A stretch of DNA of 64,000 nucleotides from NCBI GenBank assembly GCA_021787365.1, contig JAJYMB010000135.1, positions 43,630-107,629 of the forward strand, written 5' to 3'. The notes under the pieces are model-generated. The model had not been told where the DNA came from, did no database searches, and was given only the letters and a program-made list of their open reading frames with translations. Position numbers and translations under genes: made by a program. This document shows positions 24,274 through 34,571 of this stretch, piece by piece (position 1 is the stretch's first letter; each line of letters begins with the position of its first letter). The stretch comes from Actinomycetes bacterium (GTDB lineage: Bacteria > Actinomycetota > Acidimicrobiia > Acidimicrobiales > Palsa-688).

Positions 24274-24813
24274 CTAGCCGAACTTCCAGGCGACGGCTTC
24301 CGACACGGTTTCGGGCGCCTCGCCGTCGAGCAGGCGCTTCACGCATTCGTATATGCGCGCTGCCGAGGGAGGGCAGCCGGTCAGGTAGACGTCCACCGGG
24401 ACCCAGGCATGGACCGGCAGATCCTCTTCCAAGAGCTCGGGCACCAGTTGCGAGGGGATCTGGGCGTTGTGGGTAGGCTTCTCCAGGTACACGGTCTCGA
24501 GCACTGCTCGGGGCCCGATGGGGTTGCGGAGGCTCGGGACGTTACCGGTGACCGCGCAGTCCCCGAACGCCACGAGCACCCGGGTCCGCTCCCTCACCTC
24601 CCTCACCTTGCGCAGGTCCTCGCTCGAGCCCACCGCCCCCTCCACGAGGGTCACGTCGACGCCCTCGGGGAACTCCTTCGCGTCGACGAGGGGGCCGTAG
24701 ACGAGGTCGGCGCGTTCGGCCACTTCCAAGATCAGCTCGTCCATGTCGAGGAACGACATGTGGCACCCCGAGCACCCGTCGAGCCATATCGTCGCCAGCT
24801 TGGGCTTGCTCAC
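24274..24813 (-). CDS. hoxY: NAD-reducing [NiFe] hydrogenase small subunit HoxY
   Basis: A 179-residue electron-transfer subunit with one proximal 4Fe-4S cluster, ligated by Cys14 and Cys17 (CSGCHMS), Cys86 (GDCAVTGN) and Cys147 (GCPPS). It lacks the Tat signal and second half of uptake-hydrogenase small subunits, so the enzyme is cytoplasmic. The GTG start overlaps the hoxU stop as GTGA, and hoxH follows after 16 bases. Confidence 0.93.
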   Translation of the reverse strand: MSKPKLATIWLDGCSGCHMSFLDMDELILEVAERADLVYGPLVDAKEFPEGVDVTLVEGAVGSSEDLRKVREVRERTRVLVAFGDCAVTGNVPSLRNPIGPRAVLETVYLEKPTHNAQIPSQLVPELLEEDLPVHAWVPVDVYLTGCPPSAARIYECVKRLLDGEAPETVSEAVAWKFG

Positions 24814-25520
24814 CGCTCACGTTCCTTCACTCGCACGAGGTAAGGGAGGTAGGGCCGGCGGGCCTTGGGCTCGGAGATCGACCGGCCCTTTTCGAAAAGT
24901 GCTCCCGTCGGGCAGACCTGCACGCACTTGCCACAGCTCGTGCACGTCGTCGAGCTACCCCAGGGCATCCCGAGGTCGCTCACGATGCGCGCCCCTGTCC
25001 CGCGGCCGGCGACGTCCCAGGTATGGGCCTGCTCTACCTCGTCGCAGACCCGGACGCAGCGCGTGCAGAGGATGCAGCGGTTGTGGTCCATCACGAAACG
25101 TTCGTGGCTGGCATCGACCGGGAGCGCCGGGTGCATCAACGGCAGCTCGAAGTGGTCGAGCCCGACGTTCCTGGCGTGGGCCTGGAGCTCGCAGTTGTTG
25201 TTGGCCACGCACACGGCGCAGATGTGGTTGCGCTCGACGAAGAGCATCTCGATGGCCCTTCGCCGGTAGGCGACCAGGCGCTCCGAGGTGGTCGTCACCT
25301 TCATGCCCTCCTCCACCGTGGTGGTGCATGCCGCCATGAGCTTCGGGGTGCCCTCGACCTCGACCACGCAGAGCCGACAGGCACCCACGTCCGAGAGGCC
25401 CTCGAGGTGGCAAAGCGTCGGGATGTGGATCTCGTTTTCCTCGGCGGCACAAAGGATGGTCTCGTCCGACCTGGCAGCTACGTCCTTGCCGTCTATTTGA
25501 AGCGTCCTCACCTCGCTCAT
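24810..25520 (-). CDS. hoxU: Hydrogenase diaphorase Fe-S subunit HoxU
   Basis: A 236-residue subunit homologous to the N-terminal part of NuoG. An N-terminal plant-type 2Fe-2S domain has cysteines near 37, 48, 51 and 65 ([21 protein letters not shown]). A His-Cys3 4Fe-4S segment follows ([15 protein letters not shown]). Then come two 4Fe-4S motifs ([22 protein letters not shown]). It wires electrons from HoxF to HoxY. The ATG at 25520 overlaps the hoxF stop as ATGA. Confidence 0.93.
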   Translation of the reverse strand: MSEVRTLQIDGKDVAARSDETILCAAEENEIHIPTLCHLEGLSDVGACRLCVVEVEGTPKLMAACTTTVEEGMKVTTTSERLVAYRRRAIEMLFVERNHICAVCVANNNCELQAHARNVGLDHFELPLMHPALPVDASHERFVMDHNRCILCTRCVRVCDEVEQAHTWDVAGRGTGARIVSDLGMPWGSSTTCTSCGKCVQVCPTGALFEKGRSISEPKARRPYLPYLVRVKERER

Positions 25521-27163
25521 GCCGGGCTCACCCCCGCGGCTGCGGGCTCGGCCGTGCCCATATGGCAGGACCCGGCCGGGCACACGTGCTCGTCGATGTG
25601 CGCCACGTACTCGTCCCGGAAATAGCGGAGGGTGGAAAACACAGGGCTGGGAGCGCCTTGCCCGAGCCCGCACAGGCTCATGGCCCGGACCATCCCGGCC
25701 AAACTTTCCAGCTGCTCCAAGTCCCACCGGCTCGCCACGCCTCGGGTCATGCGGTCGAGCAAGCGCCACATCTCGTGCGTCCCGACCCGGCAGGGAACGC
25801 ACTTGCCGCAGGACTCCTGCCGGCAAAAGTCCATGAAAAACTTGGCGACGTCGACCATGCAGGTCGTGTCGTCCATCACGATCATGCCCCCCGAGCCCAT
25901 CATGGAGCCCGCTTGGGTCAAGCTCTCGTAGTCCACCGGCATGTCGAGCAGTTCCTCGGGCAGGCAGCCGCCGGCAGGACCGCCGGTTTGGACTGCCTTG
26001 AAGCGCCGGCCCGGGGCCAGCCCGCCGCCGATGTCGAAGACTATTTCCCGTAGGGTGAGCCCCATCGGGACCTCGACGACCCCGGTGTTTTTGACCGCCC
26101 CCGCCAAGGAGAAGACCTTGGTCCCCTTGGAGCGCTCGGTGCCTATGGAGGCAAACCACTCCCCTCCTCTTACGATTATGGAGGGCACGTTGGCGAAAGT
26201 CTCTACGTTGTTGATGAGAGTGGGGCAGCCCCAGAGGCCAGAAGCCGCCGGGTAGGGGGGCCGCGGCCTCGGCGTGCCACGTTCTCCCTGTATGGACGCG
26301 ATGAGCGCCGTCTCCTCGCCACAGACGTAAGCTCCCGCCCCCATCCGCAGCTCCACGTGGAAGGAAAAGCGGGTGCCGGCCACCCTGGCCCCTAGGTAGC
26401 CCCTTCGCTCCGCCTGCCGGATGGCGAGCGCGAGGCGTTCGGCGGCCAAGGGGTACTCGGCCCGGACATAGACGTAACCCCGGTTGGCACCGACGGCATA
26501 GCCGGCGATGGCCATGCCCTCCAGCACCTGGTGCGGGGAGCTCTCCATTACGCTTCGGTCCATGAACGCGCCGGGGTCGCCCTCGTCGGCGTTGCACACC
26601 ACGAATTTCCCCGCCGCCCCGGCCTCTTTGGCCACCGTCCTCCACTTGAGCCCCGTCGGGTAACCGGCGCCCCCTCGCCCGCGGAGGCCGCTTTTCACGA
26701 CCTCGCTCGTCACTTCGTCTGGCGACATCGAACCGGCCACCTTGGCCAGAGCCTCGTAGCCGCCGGTCGCCAAGTAGTCGTCGATGTTCTCGGGGTCCAC
26801 GGTCCCGCAGCGCTCCAGCACCACCTTGACCTGGCGCGAGAAAAACGGGTCGCTGGCCACCGGCCGCCCGCCCCGCGCTTCGCCTTTCAAGCTGGCGAGC
26901 AAGCCCTCGCGGCTGGAAGGGTCGCCCGGCAGGACCCGCTCGAAGATCCTGCCCTGCTCGGGCACCTCGACCAGCGGGCCGGCGGCGCACAGCCCGAGGC
27001 AGCCCACGCGCCGGACGGCCACGTCGTCGAGGCCGGCGGCGGCCACCTCTGCCTCCAAGGCTCGGCACACCTGGGCCGAGCCCATCGCCAGGCAGCTGGC
27101 CGCCTGGCAGACGTTGGCGGAGGCCCTCGGGGGCTGGGCGCCGGCCGGAGCCGCGGCGCTCAC
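25517..27163 (-). CDS. hoxF: Hydrogenase diaphorase NADH-binding subunit HoxF
   Basis: A 548-residue NuoF-type subunit with an N-terminal thioredoxin-like 2Fe-2S domain ([12 protein letters not shown], then [10 protein letters not shown]). The NADH and FMN sites are in [16 protein letters not shown] and [13 protein letters not shown]. The [15 protein letters not shown] segment and the C-terminal 4Fe-4S motif [13 protein letters not shown] follow. It exchanges electrons with NAD. The GTG start at 27163 overlaps the hoxE stop as GTGA. Fusion of a NuoE-like domain to NuoF is usual for HoxF. Confidence 0.93.
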   Translation of the reverse strand: MSAAAPAGAQPPRASANVCQAASCLAMGSAQVCRALEAEVAAAGLDDVAVRRVGCLGLCAAGPLVEVPEQGRIFERVLPGDPSSREGLLASLKGEARGGRPVASDPFFSRQVKVVLERCGTVDPENIDDYLATGGYEALAKVAGSMSPDEVTSEVVKSGLRGRGGAGYPTGLKWRTVAKEAGAAGKFVVCNADEGDPGAFMDRSVMESSPHQVLEGMAIAGYAVGANRGYVYVRAEYPLAAERLALAIRQAERRGYLGARVAGTRFSFHVELRMGAGAYVCGEETALIASIQGERGTPRPRPPYPAASGLWGCPTLINNVETFANVPSIIVRGGEWFASIGTERSKGTKVFSLAGAVKNTGVVEVPMGLTLREIVFDIGGGLAPGRRFKAVQTGGPAGGCLPEELLDMPVDYESLTQAGSMMGSGGMIVMDDTTCMVDVAKFFMDFCRQESCGKCVPCRVGTHEMWRLLDRMTRGVASRWDLEQLESLAGMVRAMSLCGLGQGAPSPVFSTLRYFRDEYVAHIDEHVCPAGSCHMGTAEPAAAGVSPA

Positions 27164-27672
27164 AGCGACTCCACTACCGAGACCAGTCCCGGAGGCGTCA
27201 GCTTCCCGTGCACCTCGTGGTCCACGACGGCGACCGGCGCCATGCTGCACGGCCCGAGGCAGCGCACCTCCTCGAGCGAGAGCCACCGGTCGGGGGCGGC
27301 CTCTTGCCCCCGGGCAGCGAGCAGGCCGGCCACAGCGGAGACAAGCGCGCCCGCGCCGTCCAAATAGCAAGCGGTCCCGGTGCAGACCACGCAGCTGTGG
27401 CTGGCCTCGGGCTCGAGCGTGAAATAGGAGTAAAACGTCGCCACGCCGTAGGCCTTGCTCTGCGGCACCCCGAGGCGGTCCCCTACATAGGCCAGCGCCT
27501 GGGCGTCAAGGTAACCGAAGGCTTCCTGAGCGGTGTGGAGCACCTCGATCAGGGCGTCGGGCCGGTAGCCGAGCTCGCGCATTTTCGCTTCTACCTGGTC
27601 CCAGCGTCCGTCGTCGCTCCGAACGCTCGCCTTGGAGCGGACTGGGTCTGGCTGAACAGCTTCGACTGCCAC
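27160..27672 (-). CDS. hoxE: Hydrogenase diaphorase subunit HoxE (NuoE-like)
   Basis: A 170-residue thioredoxin-like 2Fe-2S protein. Ligands are Cys97 and Cys102 (CTGTAC), plus a later pair in [10 protein letters not shown]. It has the NuoE helical start ([22 protein letters not shown]) and [13 protein letters not shown]. It is the first gene of hoxEFUYH-hypA, six genes in one direction with repeated four-base overlaps. A homologue of complex I NuoE is excluded by the hydrogenase context: no other nuo genes are here. Confidence 0.9.
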   Translation of the reverse strand: MAVEAVQPDPVRSKASVRSDDGRWDQVEAKMRELGYRPDALIEVLHTAQEAFGYLDAQALAYVGDRLGVPQSKAYGVATFYSYFTLEPEASHSCVVCTGTACYLDGAGALVSAVAGLLAARGQEAAPDRWLSLEEVRCLGPCSMAPVAVVDHEVHGKLTPPGLVSVVESL

Positions 27673-27774
27673 GAGCTACTTGGCCTCCTTTGCCATTCGT
27701 CGCTCGCCCTCTGCCGCGCGTCTGCCGCGCGGGCCAAGGGGCCACCCTACGATGCCCCAGAGGGGCGGTACAAG

Positions 27775-27788
27775 GGCCCGAAAGTCCC
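27775..27788. promoter_or_regulatory. DosR/DevR-like box upstream of the hydrogenase operon
   Basis: GGCCCGAAAGTCCC matches 13 of 14 bases of the reverse complement of the 19503 site. It lies about 103 bases before hoxE, in the 183-base gap between hoxE and the S53 peptidase gene. Both genes run on the minus strand, so hoxE is the only target. Hypoxic induction of a hydrogenase by DosR is known in Mycobacterium smegmatis. Confidence 0.47.
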
Positions 27789-27855
27789 CTCTCGTGGTGA
27801 CCCTCGGCCCTTGGCGCAACCTGGCCTGGCCGGTACGCCCGGGCGAGGTCCGCCC

Positions 27856-29442
27856 TCAGCTCTTCGGAGCGCCCCCGCCCCTTAGCCGGGCAAGCAGCGC
27901 CGTGCCGACCGGGCTCCCGAGGCCTGTGCACGCGTCCCATCCCTTCCCCGCCTGGTATGCACCGTTGTCCCCAGAAGTGATGTCGCGCAGCCCGGGCGCC
28001 GGCAGGTCCGGCGCCACGCCCGAGTAGAGCGCCGGCGGGAGCCACCCGGGCGAGCGCCCGAGGGCCTGGGCGAGGCGGGCGATGAGGGCAGCCCATAGGG
28101 GCGCCACCGCGCTCGTGCCCCCGACGACCTGCTCGGTGCCGTCGGCGAGCACCTGGTAGCCCGTCTCAGGCGAGGCGTCGCCGGCCACGTCCGGCACTCC
28201 CCGCCCCGCCGTGCCGGTGCCCGCTCTCGTTACCTGGCTCGCCGCCTGCTGCCACGAAGGCAGCGGGTAGACGTCGCTCACGCCACCCCCGGTGGCCCCG
28301 CCGTTCGGGAGGTCGTCCCAGACCACCTCGGAAGCCACCGCGCCCGTCCCCGCGGCCGCCTCCAAGCGGGTCCCGCCACAGCCGAGCACGTAGGGGCTCG
28401 AGGCCGGGAAATCGACATGGGGCTGGCCGTCGCCCACGCCGTCGCCGCTCCCGCTGTCACCGGCAGCGACGGTAACGGTGACCCCGAGGGCCACGGCGTC
28501 GCTGCACACCTGGTCGAGGGCGTCCCGGCCCTGGGCGGACCAACTGTCCTCGCTCTGTCCCCAGCTGATGCTGACCGCTACGGGGGTGGGCTGCGCCGAC
28601 AGCGCTTCGGCAAGGGCGTCGTGGAAACCGGCGTCGGTGTTGGGCGCGAAGTACACGACCTGGGCCGCCCCGGGCGCCGCGGCACCGATCACCTCGACAT
28701 CGAGTGCCACCTCTACGTCTGCGTTGGCCTGAACGCCGGCGGCCGTGGGGGCCCCGTCCACGCTCACCGCCCGTACGTCGGGGGCGGGGAGGCCGAGGCC
28801 CGAGAAGTAGTTCGCGAGGTCGGTTTGCGAGAGGCCGCCGCCCAGTTCGACTACCGCGACGACTTGGCCCGTGCCGTCGGTGCCGGAGGGGAAGCCATAG
28901 AGGGAGGCGACCTGCGCCGGCGTGTACGACGTCGCCACCGCCGCGGGGCTGCCGGCCCGAAGGTGGGGCCGCGCTTGGGGCCTGTCGTCGAGCCCCAGCA
29001 CGGCGGTCACCACCTCGGCCACATCCCGAGGCAGGCTGAGCGGACCGGTGCGCTGGCGGTGGCGCACGGGCAGCCCCGTCACCGGGTTCACGCTCTCGAC
29101 CTCTTGGAGCGCCGTGCCGAAAAACCGCGTGAGGGCGCCGGCGGGGCCAACGGCGACCACGCGCCTGCTGCCGGCGTCCTGGTCGACCACCCGGGCGCCG
29201 GCGGCCTCCAGGGCTTCGACGACCCGGCGGAGCTCACCGGGGTCAGCGCCGTGAGCCGAGCGCAGCTCCTCCCGGCTGAGCCGGCGCTGCCCGGCCAGCA
29301 CGTCGGCAGGCAACGATGCCCGCCGGCGGAGGACGACCGTGACCTGGACGGGCTCGTCGTCATGGACCGGGCCGATGGCCCTCGCGCCTTCTACAGCTTG
29401 GCGGTCGCTGCCCGCCAGCACGACCCTTCTACTTTCCTCCAA
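27856..29442 (-). CDS. S53-family (sedolisin/kumamolisin-like) serine-carboxyl peptidase
   Basis: A 528-residue protease of a family most active at acidic pH. The N-terminal ~170 residues are the activation pro-domain (PVQVTVVLRRR, VVDQDAGSRRVVAVGPAGALTRFFG). The catalytic part has the Glu/Asp helix in ADVEVALDVEVIG, the oxyanion Asp in AAGDSGSGDG, and the Ser in GGTSAVAPLWAAL. The C-terminal DITSGDNG is the calcium site. The start is TTG at 29442 and no signal peptide is visible, so export may be non-classical, as in kumamolisin-type enzymes. Confidence 0.9.
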   Translation of the reverse strand: MEESRRVVLAGSDRQAVEGARAIGPVHDDEPVQVTVVLRRRASLPADVLAGQRRLSREELRSAHGADPGELRRVVEALEAAGARVVDQDAGSRRVVAVGPAGALTRFFGTALQEVESVNPVTGLPVRHRQRTGPLSLPRDVAEVVTAVLGLDDRPQARPHLRAGSPAAVATSYTPAQVASLYGFPSGTDGTGQVVAVVELGGGLSQTDLANYFSGLGLPAPDVRAVSVDGAPTAAGVQANADVEVALDVEVIGAAAPGAAQVVYFAPNTDAGFHDALAEALSAQPTPVAVSISWGQSEDSWSAQGRDALDQVCSDAVALGVTVTVAAGDSGSGDGVGDGQPHVDFPASSPYVLGCGGTRLEAAAGTGAVASEVVWDDLPNGGATGGGVSDVYPLPSWQQAASQVTRAGTGTAGRGVPDVAGDASPETGYQVLADGTEQVVGGTSAVAPLWAALIARLAQALGRSPGWLPPALYSGVAPDLPAPGLRDITSGDNGAYQAGKGWDACTGLGSPVGTALLARLRGGGAPKS

Positions 29443-29558
29443 GGCTTACCTCCCGCGCCCGCTGTCCCCGCCAGACCCTACCCCTCGGGTGCGACACCGC
29501 GTAGCATCGCGGCCGATGCCGTCGCCCAAGGCGGCCCATAGAAGAGGGGGTTGGCTCC

Positions 29559-30674
29559 GTGAGCAGCGTCCGGTTGCTGGTCGGCACCCGCAAGGGTGCC
29601 TTCGTGCTCACTTCTGACAGCCGGAGAGAGCACTGGGAAGTGGAGGGCCCTCACTTCGGCGGCTGGGAGGTTTACCACGTCGCCGGGTCCAAGGCGAACC
29701 CGGAACGGATCTGGGCGTCGCAGACGAGCAGTTGGTTCGGCCAGGTGCTGCAGCGCTCGGATGACGGCGGGAAGACCTGGGCGGCGGTTGGCAACGAGTT
29801 CAGTTACGAGGGCGACCCCGGCACCCACCTCTGGTACGACGGGACGCCAAGGCCTTGGGAGTTCAAGCGGGTTTGGCACCTGGAGCCTTCCCTCGACGAC
29901 CCCGACTTGGTCTGGGCGGGGGCGGAGGACGCGGCACTGTTCCGTTCGGAGGACGGCGGCAAGAGCTGGCAAGAACTGCCCGGCCTGCGCCTCCACCCGA
30001 GCGGGCCGCGCTGGCAGCCCGGCGCCGGCGGGCTCTGCCTCCACACCATCTTGGTCCACCCCGGCGACCCGGCTCGGATGGTGGTAGCGATATCGGCCGC
30101 CGGCGTGCTTTCGACCCGCGACGGGGGGAGCACGTGGGCACCGGCCAACCGTGGCCTGCGGTCGCAGTTCATCCCCGAACCGGAAGCGGAAGTGGGGCAT
30201 TGCGTCCACAAGGTCGTGGCGCACCCCTCGCGCCCCGACGTGCTCTACATGCAAAAGCACTGGGACGTCATGCGCAGCGACGACTGGGGGGCCTCCTGGC
30301 ACGAGGTGAGCGGCGACCTGCCGAGCGACTTCGGCTTCGCGATCGGCGTCCACGCGCACGAGCCCGAGACCATCTACGTGGTCCCGATAAAAAGCGACAG
30401 CGAGCACTACCCGCCGGAAGGCAAGCTCCGCGTGTACCGCTCACGGACCGGTGGCGGTGAATGGGAGGCGCTCACCGAGGGGCTCCCCCAGGCTCACTGC
30501 TACGTGGACGTGCTGCGCGACGCCATGGCGGTCGACTCGCTCGAACCGTGCGGCGTCTATTTCGGGACCACCGGAGGGCAGGTTTACGCGTCGGCCGACG
30601 CGGGCGACACGTGGGCGCCGGCCGTGAGCAACCTGCCGGCGGTCCTCTCCGTGGAGGCCCAGACCCTGCCGTGA
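29559..30674 (+). CDS. BNR/VPS10-type beta-propeller (sialidase-like) protein
   Basis: A 371-residue protein from a GTG start. Repeated Asp-box motifs ([40 protein letters not shown]) mark the blades of a beta-propeller of the sialidase/photosystem-stability/VPS10 type. No signal peptide is seen ([20 protein letters not shown]), so it is probably cytoplasmic. The Asp-box is structural, so sialidase activity is not implied. The stop overlaps the start of the next gene by four bases, suggesting a shared job with that ubiquitin-like protein. Confidence 0.85.
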   Translation: MSSVRLLVGTRKGAFVLTSDSRREHWEVEGPHFGGWEVYHVAGSKANPERIWASQTSSWFGQVLQRSDDGGKTWAAVGNEFSYEGDPGTHLWYDGTPRPWEFKRVWHLEPSLDDPDLVWAGAEDAALFRSEDGGKSWQELPGLRLHPSGPRWQPGAGGLCLHTILVHPGDPARMVVAISAAGVLSTRDGGSTWAPANRGLRSQFIPEPEAEVGHCVHKVVAHPSRPDVLYMQKHWDVMRSDDWGASWHEVSGDLPSDFGFAIGVHAHEPETIYVVPIKSDSEHYPPEGKLRVYRSRTGGGEWEALTEGLPQAHCYVDVLRDAMAVDSLEPCGVYFGTTGGQVYASADAGDTWAPAVSNLPAVLSVEAQTLP

Positions 30675-31018
30675 CCCCGGCCGGGGCCGGCGCGGCCGGC
30701 GGGACCTCAGCACTCACGGCGCGCGTCCGGGTGCGCCTGCCCGCGCAGCTGCAGAAGCTGGCCCAGCTGCCGGCCGAAATCGTGGTCGCGGTGGACGGGG
30801 CCGTCACCCAGCGGGCGGTCATCGACGCGCTGGAGCGCGAGCACCCCGTCCTCGGGGGGACCGTGCGAGACCGGGCGACGGACAAACGCCGGCCGTTCGT
30901 GCGGTTCTTCGCCGGCGAGTCGGACCTATCGAACGCCCCGCCAGACGAGCCACTGCCGGCGGCGGTTTGCGAGGGTAGGGAGCCGTTTGTAGTGGTAGGG
31001 GCTATCGCCGGCGGTTAG
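30671..31018 (+). CDS. MoaD/ThiS-like ubiquitin-fold protein ending in Gly-Gly
   Basis: A 115-residue protein. The GTG at 30671 overlaps the previous stop as GTGA. After a Gly/Ala-rich start it has a beta-grasp-like pattern: '[15 protein letters not shown]', '[26 protein letters not shown]', '[13 protein letters not shown]', and the end 'VVVGAIAGG'. The terminal Gly-Gly is what sulfur carriers and ubiquitin-like modifiers need for adenylation. No MoeB/ThiF-type E1 gene is near. It may carry sulfur or be a protein modifier; coupling to the BNR gene is clear, function is not. Confidence 0.72.
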   Translation: MTPAGAGAAGGTSALTARVRVRLPAQLQKLAQLPAEIVVAVDGAVTQRAVIDALEREHPVLGGTVRDRATDKRRPFVRFFAGESDLSNAPPDEPLPAAVCEGREPFVVVGAIAGG

Positions 31019-31058
31019 CCGCCCCCCGGTGCCGGGCCGGCGGTTAGCGTTGCCCACT

Positions 31059-34000
31059 ATGGCCGAAGACTCTTTGCGTGCTTACGTGCGCTTCGGCACG
31101 ATCGCCGGCTCCACCGTGGCCTTCGTGACCGAGGACGACCTGTGGACGGTGCCGGCGGAAGGAGGCCAAGCCAGGCGGGTCACAGCGGATTTGATCGGCA
31201 TCGCCGGCCCGGTCCTTTCCCCTGACGGGAAGTTGGTGGCGTTCACGAGCCATTCGCAGGGCCAGCCCGAGGTCTACGTGGTGCCCGCCCAAGGCGGGAT
31301 GGCCACCCGGCTCACCTGGCTCGGGGCACCGCGCCGGAACACCAAAGTGCTCGGCTGGACGCCTGATGGCAGGGTCGCGTTCGCGAGCGACGCCGGCCAG
31401 CCGTTCTCGTCGTTGACGATGCCCTACGCCATCAGCGCCGACGCCCCTGGTGCCCCCGAGCCGCTCCCGTACGGGCCGGTGGGCCACCTCTCTTTCGGCC
31501 CGCGTGGGGGTGTCGCGATCGGGCGGAACACTGCCGACCCGGCCCGGTGGAAACGCTACCGAGGCGGCACCGCCGGCGCCATCTGGCTGGACCGTGAAGG
31601 CAACGGGGACTTCCGCCTCCTTCTGCGCCCGGAGGCCATCGGGGGCAACCTGGCCGCACCCATGTGGGTGGGCGAACGCATCTATTTCCTCTCCGACCAC
31701 GAGGGCATAGGCAACCTGTACTCCTGCTCGCTCGAGGGCACCGACGTCACGCGCCACACCGACCACGGCGAGTACTACGCCCGGCTGGCCTCGAGCGACG
31801 GCCGGCGCATCATCTACCAGGTGGCCGCCAGGCTTTGGACCTACGACCCGGCCACGGGCAGGTCCGAGGAACTCGAGGTCGAGCTCGGCAGCCCCCGCAC
31901 CCAGCGCCAGCCCCGCTTCGTGCCTGCCGAGCGTTACCTGGGCGGGTACGCCCTCGACAAGACCGGCGAGCACCTCGTCGTGGACACGCGGGGCAAGCTG
32001 TTCAGCTTCGCAGCCTTCGACCGGCCGGTCGTTCAGCACGGCGAAGCTCAGGGCGTCCGCTACCGGCTGGCGAGCTTCCTGGCCGACGGTGCCGGGATCG
32101 TCGTGGTGAGCGACGCCAGCGGCGCAGAAGGACTGGAGGTCCACGACCCCCGAGCGCCTGGCGAGGCGGGCCCGCCCGTGCGGGCGCTTCCCGTACCCGA
32201 CCTCGGGCGTCCCCTCGAACTCGTCCCATCGCCTGACGGCGCCTGGGCAGCCGTCACCAACCACAAGCACCAGCTCCTCCTGGTGCCGACCCGCGACGGG
32301 GAAGGCCGGGTAGTGGACGAGTCGGCCTTCGGGCCCATAACCGGGCCGGCGTGGTCGCCCGACGGGCGGTGGGTCGCCTACAGCTTCCCGGCCAGCGCGC
32401 AAACCTCGGAGATCAAGCTGGCAGGTACCCAAAGCGGCGAGACATACGCCCTCACCGAGCCCGAGTTCCGCGACTTCTGCCCGTCGTGGGACCCTACGGG
32501 CAAGTACGTCTACTTCCTTTCCAGGCGGACCTTCGACCCGGTGTACGACAGCTTGTTCTTCGACCTCGGCTTCCCGCTCGGCAGCAAGCCCTACCTGGTG
32601 ACGCTCCAAGCCGACGTACCCTCGCCGTTCCTCGAGCGCCCAATACCCGAGCGCCCAGTGCCCGAGCGCCCAGTACCCGAGCGCCCAGTACCCGAGCGCC
32701 CAGTACCCGAGCGCCCAGTACCCGAGCGCCCAGTACCCGAGCGTCCAGTGCCCGAGCATGTGTCTGAGAGCGGCCACCAGCCGAGCGGGCCCGACGGCGC
32801 GGCTGGCGGCGCCGGCGAAGCTGGCAGGAGTACGGGAGGCGCCGGCGAAGACGGCCCTCAGGCCACCTCCCCGGTCCGCATCGACCTCGAAGGCATAGCC
32901 GAAAGGGCAGTCGTGGTCCCCGTCCCCGAGGCGCGCTACGAACGGGTCGTCGCCCTCGACAACAAGCTCCTCCTCCTCTCCCGCCCACCAGAGGGCTCCC
33001 TGGAACGGGACTGGACCGCCGCCGCCCCGCCCGCCAACGGCACGCTCGAATGCTACGACCTTGTCGAGGACCACCGGGAAACGTGGCTAACGGGTGTGGC
33101 AGACCTCGAGGTGAGCACCGACCGGGGACGCCTCGCGTATACCTTCGCCGGCGAAGACGACCACGGGATCCGCCGCCTCCGGCTGGTCGCCACCACCGCC
33201 AAGCCTGACGCCGACCTCGCCAACGAACCGCCCGGGCGCCGGAGCGGGCTGGTCGACCTCGGCCGGGTGCGGGTGCTGGTGGACCCCGGCGCGGAATGGG
33301 CGCAGATGGTGAAGGAGGCCTGGCGGCTCCAGCTCGACCACTTCTGGGCCGACGACCTCTCCGGCGTCGACTGGCAGCGGGTCCTCGAGCGGTACCTGCC
33401 CCTGGTGGGCCTGGTCGCCACCCGGAGCGAGCTCTCCGATTTGATCTGGGAGATGCAAGGTGAGCTCGGCACGTCGCACTCCTACGAGTTCGGCGGGGAG
33501 TACCGCGACGCCCCGGCGTGGGGGCAGGCGCACCTCGGCGCCGATCTCAAAAAGGACGCCCTCGGGGCCTGGGTGGTAGCCCGGCTGGTGCCAGGGACGA
33601 GCTGGGACCCGAAGGAAGCCGCTCCCCTGCTGACCCCGGGCGCCCGGATCCGCCCGGGCACGGCCGTGCTGGCGGTGAACGGCCAGCCCGTCGACCGGGA
33701 CCGCGGCCCGGCTCCTCTCCTCGCCAACCAGGCGGGCCTCCCGGTCGAACTGACGGTGGCCGATCCGCCCGAAGTGGCGGGGGAAGCATCACCTGGCCGG
33801 GCCGGCAACGGCAAGGCTGCCCCACGGCGGGTCGTCGTGCCCACCCTCGCCGACGAAAGGCGGCTCCGCTACCGGGACTGGGTGGTCACCAACCGCCGGA
33901 AGGTCAGGCAAGCCACCGGTGGGCGCGCCGGCTACCTCCACATCCCTGACATGGGCCCTCGGGGCTGGGCCGAGTTCCACCGGTCGTACCTGTCCGAGGT

Positions 34001-34556
34001 GGAGCGCGATGCCCTGGTGATCGACGCCCGCTTCAACGAGGGCGGGCACGTGTCCGGACTCGTCTTGGAGAAGTTGGCCCGCCGGCGGATCGGCTGGGAC
34101 GTGCCCAGGCGAGGCGCCCCGGTCCCCTACCCCGAGGAGGCGCCGGTCGGGCCGCTCGTGCTGGTCACCAACGAGTGGGCGGGCAGCGACGGGGACATCT
34201 TCACGCACGGGTGGAAGATGCTCGGGCTCGGCCCGGTCGTCGGCACGAGGACGTGGGGAGGCGTGATCGGCATCGAGCTCAACCAGACCCTCGTAGACGG
34301 GAGCCTCACCACGCAGCCCGAGTACGCCTTCTGGTTCGACGACGTCGGCTGGGAAGTGGAAAACCGGGGCGCTCTGCCGGACGAGGAGGTCCTTTTCCGC
34401 CCGCAGGACTACGCGGCAGGGCGCGACCCACAACTCGAGCGTGCCGTCGAGCTCGTGAGCGACGCTCTCGGCCGCTACCAGCGCGCCCAGCCCGAGCTCG
34501 ACCGGCGACCCGCCAAGCCGTTGCCGGTGCTGCCGGCGAGGAGCCAGCGCCCGTAA
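31059..34556 (+). CDS. Tricorn protease homologue with inserted pentapeptide repeat
   Basis: A 1165-residue giant cytosolic protease thought to trim peptides released by the proteasome. The ATG at 31059 ([18 protein letters not shown]) is chosen because homology begins there. Two N-terminal propellers span roughly residues 1-680. The C-terminal half has the helical domain, the His in [13 protein letters not shown], a PDZ domain (about 850-930), and the Ser in NEWAGSDGD within the tail-protease core. It is longer than archaeal tricorn, in part because of eight PERPV repeats and a Gly-rich stretch in the second propeller (about residues 525-600). Located after the BNR and MoaD-like genes. Confidence 0.9.
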   Translation: MAEDSLRAYVRFGTIAGSTVAFVTEDDLWTVPAEGGQARRVTADLIGIAGPVLSPDGKLVAFTSHSQGQPEVYVVPAQGGMATRLTWLGAPRRNTKVLGWTPDGRVAFASDAGQPFSSLTMPYAISADAPGAPEPLPYGPVGHLSFGPRGGVAIGRNTADPARWKRYRGGTAGAIWLDREGNGDFRLLLRPEAIGGNLAAPMWVGERIYFLSDHEGIGNLYSCSLEGTDVTRHTDHGEYYARLASSDGRRIIYQVAARLWTYDPATGRSEELEVELGSPRTQRQPRFVPAERYLGGYALDKTGEHLVVDTRGKLFSFAAFDRPVVQHGEAQGVRYRLASFLADGAGIVVVSDASGAEGLEVHDPRAPGEAGPPVRALPVPDLGRPLELVPSPDGAWAAVTNHKHQLLLVPTRDGEGRVVDESAFGPITGPAWSPDGRWVAYSFPASAQTSEIKLAGTQSGETYALTEPEFRDFCPSWDPTGKYVYFLSRRTFDPVYDSLFFDLGFPLGSKPYLVTLQADVPSPFLERPIPERPVPERPVPERPVPERPVPERPVPERPVPERPVPEHVSESGHQPSGPDGAAGGAGEAGRSTGGAGEDGPQATSPVRIDLEGIAERAVVVPVPEARYERVVALDNKLLLLSRPPEGSLERDWTAAAPPANGTLECYDLVEDHRETWLTGVADLEVSTDRGRLAYTFAGEDDHGIRRLRLVATTAKPDADLANEPPGRRSGLVDLGRVRVLVDPGAEWAQMVKEAWRLQLDHFWADDLSGVDWQRVLERYLPLVGLVATRSELSDLIWEMQGELGTSHSYEFGGEYRDAPAWGQAHLGADLKKDALGAWVVARLVPGTSWDPKEAAPLLTPGARIRPGTAVLAVNGQPVDRDRGPAPLLANQAGLPVELTVADPPEVAGEASPGRAGNGKAAPRRVVVPTLADERRLRYRDWVVTNRRKVRQATGGRAGYLHIPDMGPRGWAEFHRSYLSEVERDALVIDARFNEGGHVSGLVLEKLARRRIGWDVPRRGAPVPYPEEAPVGPLVLVTNEWAGSDGDIFTHGWKMLGLGPVVGTRTWGGVIGIELNQTLVDGSLTTQPEYAFWFDDVGWEVENRGALPDEEVLFRPQDYAAGRDPQLERAVELVSDALGRYQRAQPELDRRPAKPLPVLPARSQRP
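32633..32752. repeat. 15-bp tandem repeat, 8 copies, in-frame
   Basis: Eight copies of CGAGCGCCCAGTACC (minor variants) encode ERPVP inside the tricorn gene. Copies are nearly identical, so the array is young or kept uniform. Confidence 0.96.
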
Positions 34557-34571
34557 GAAGGGCCCGGCGCT

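Noticed and set aside
24810..27068. A single fused 752-residue HoxF-HoxU-type protein
   Set aside because: The upstream part is a shifted frame of hoxF. The conserved HoxU start ([11 protein letters not shown]) and the ATGA overlap show separate genes.
32633..32752. Possible CRISPR-like array
   Set aside because: Units are contiguous 15-mers without spacers and keep the reading frame of tricorn. The arrays at 5441, 37532, 51594 and 61023 fail for the same reason.
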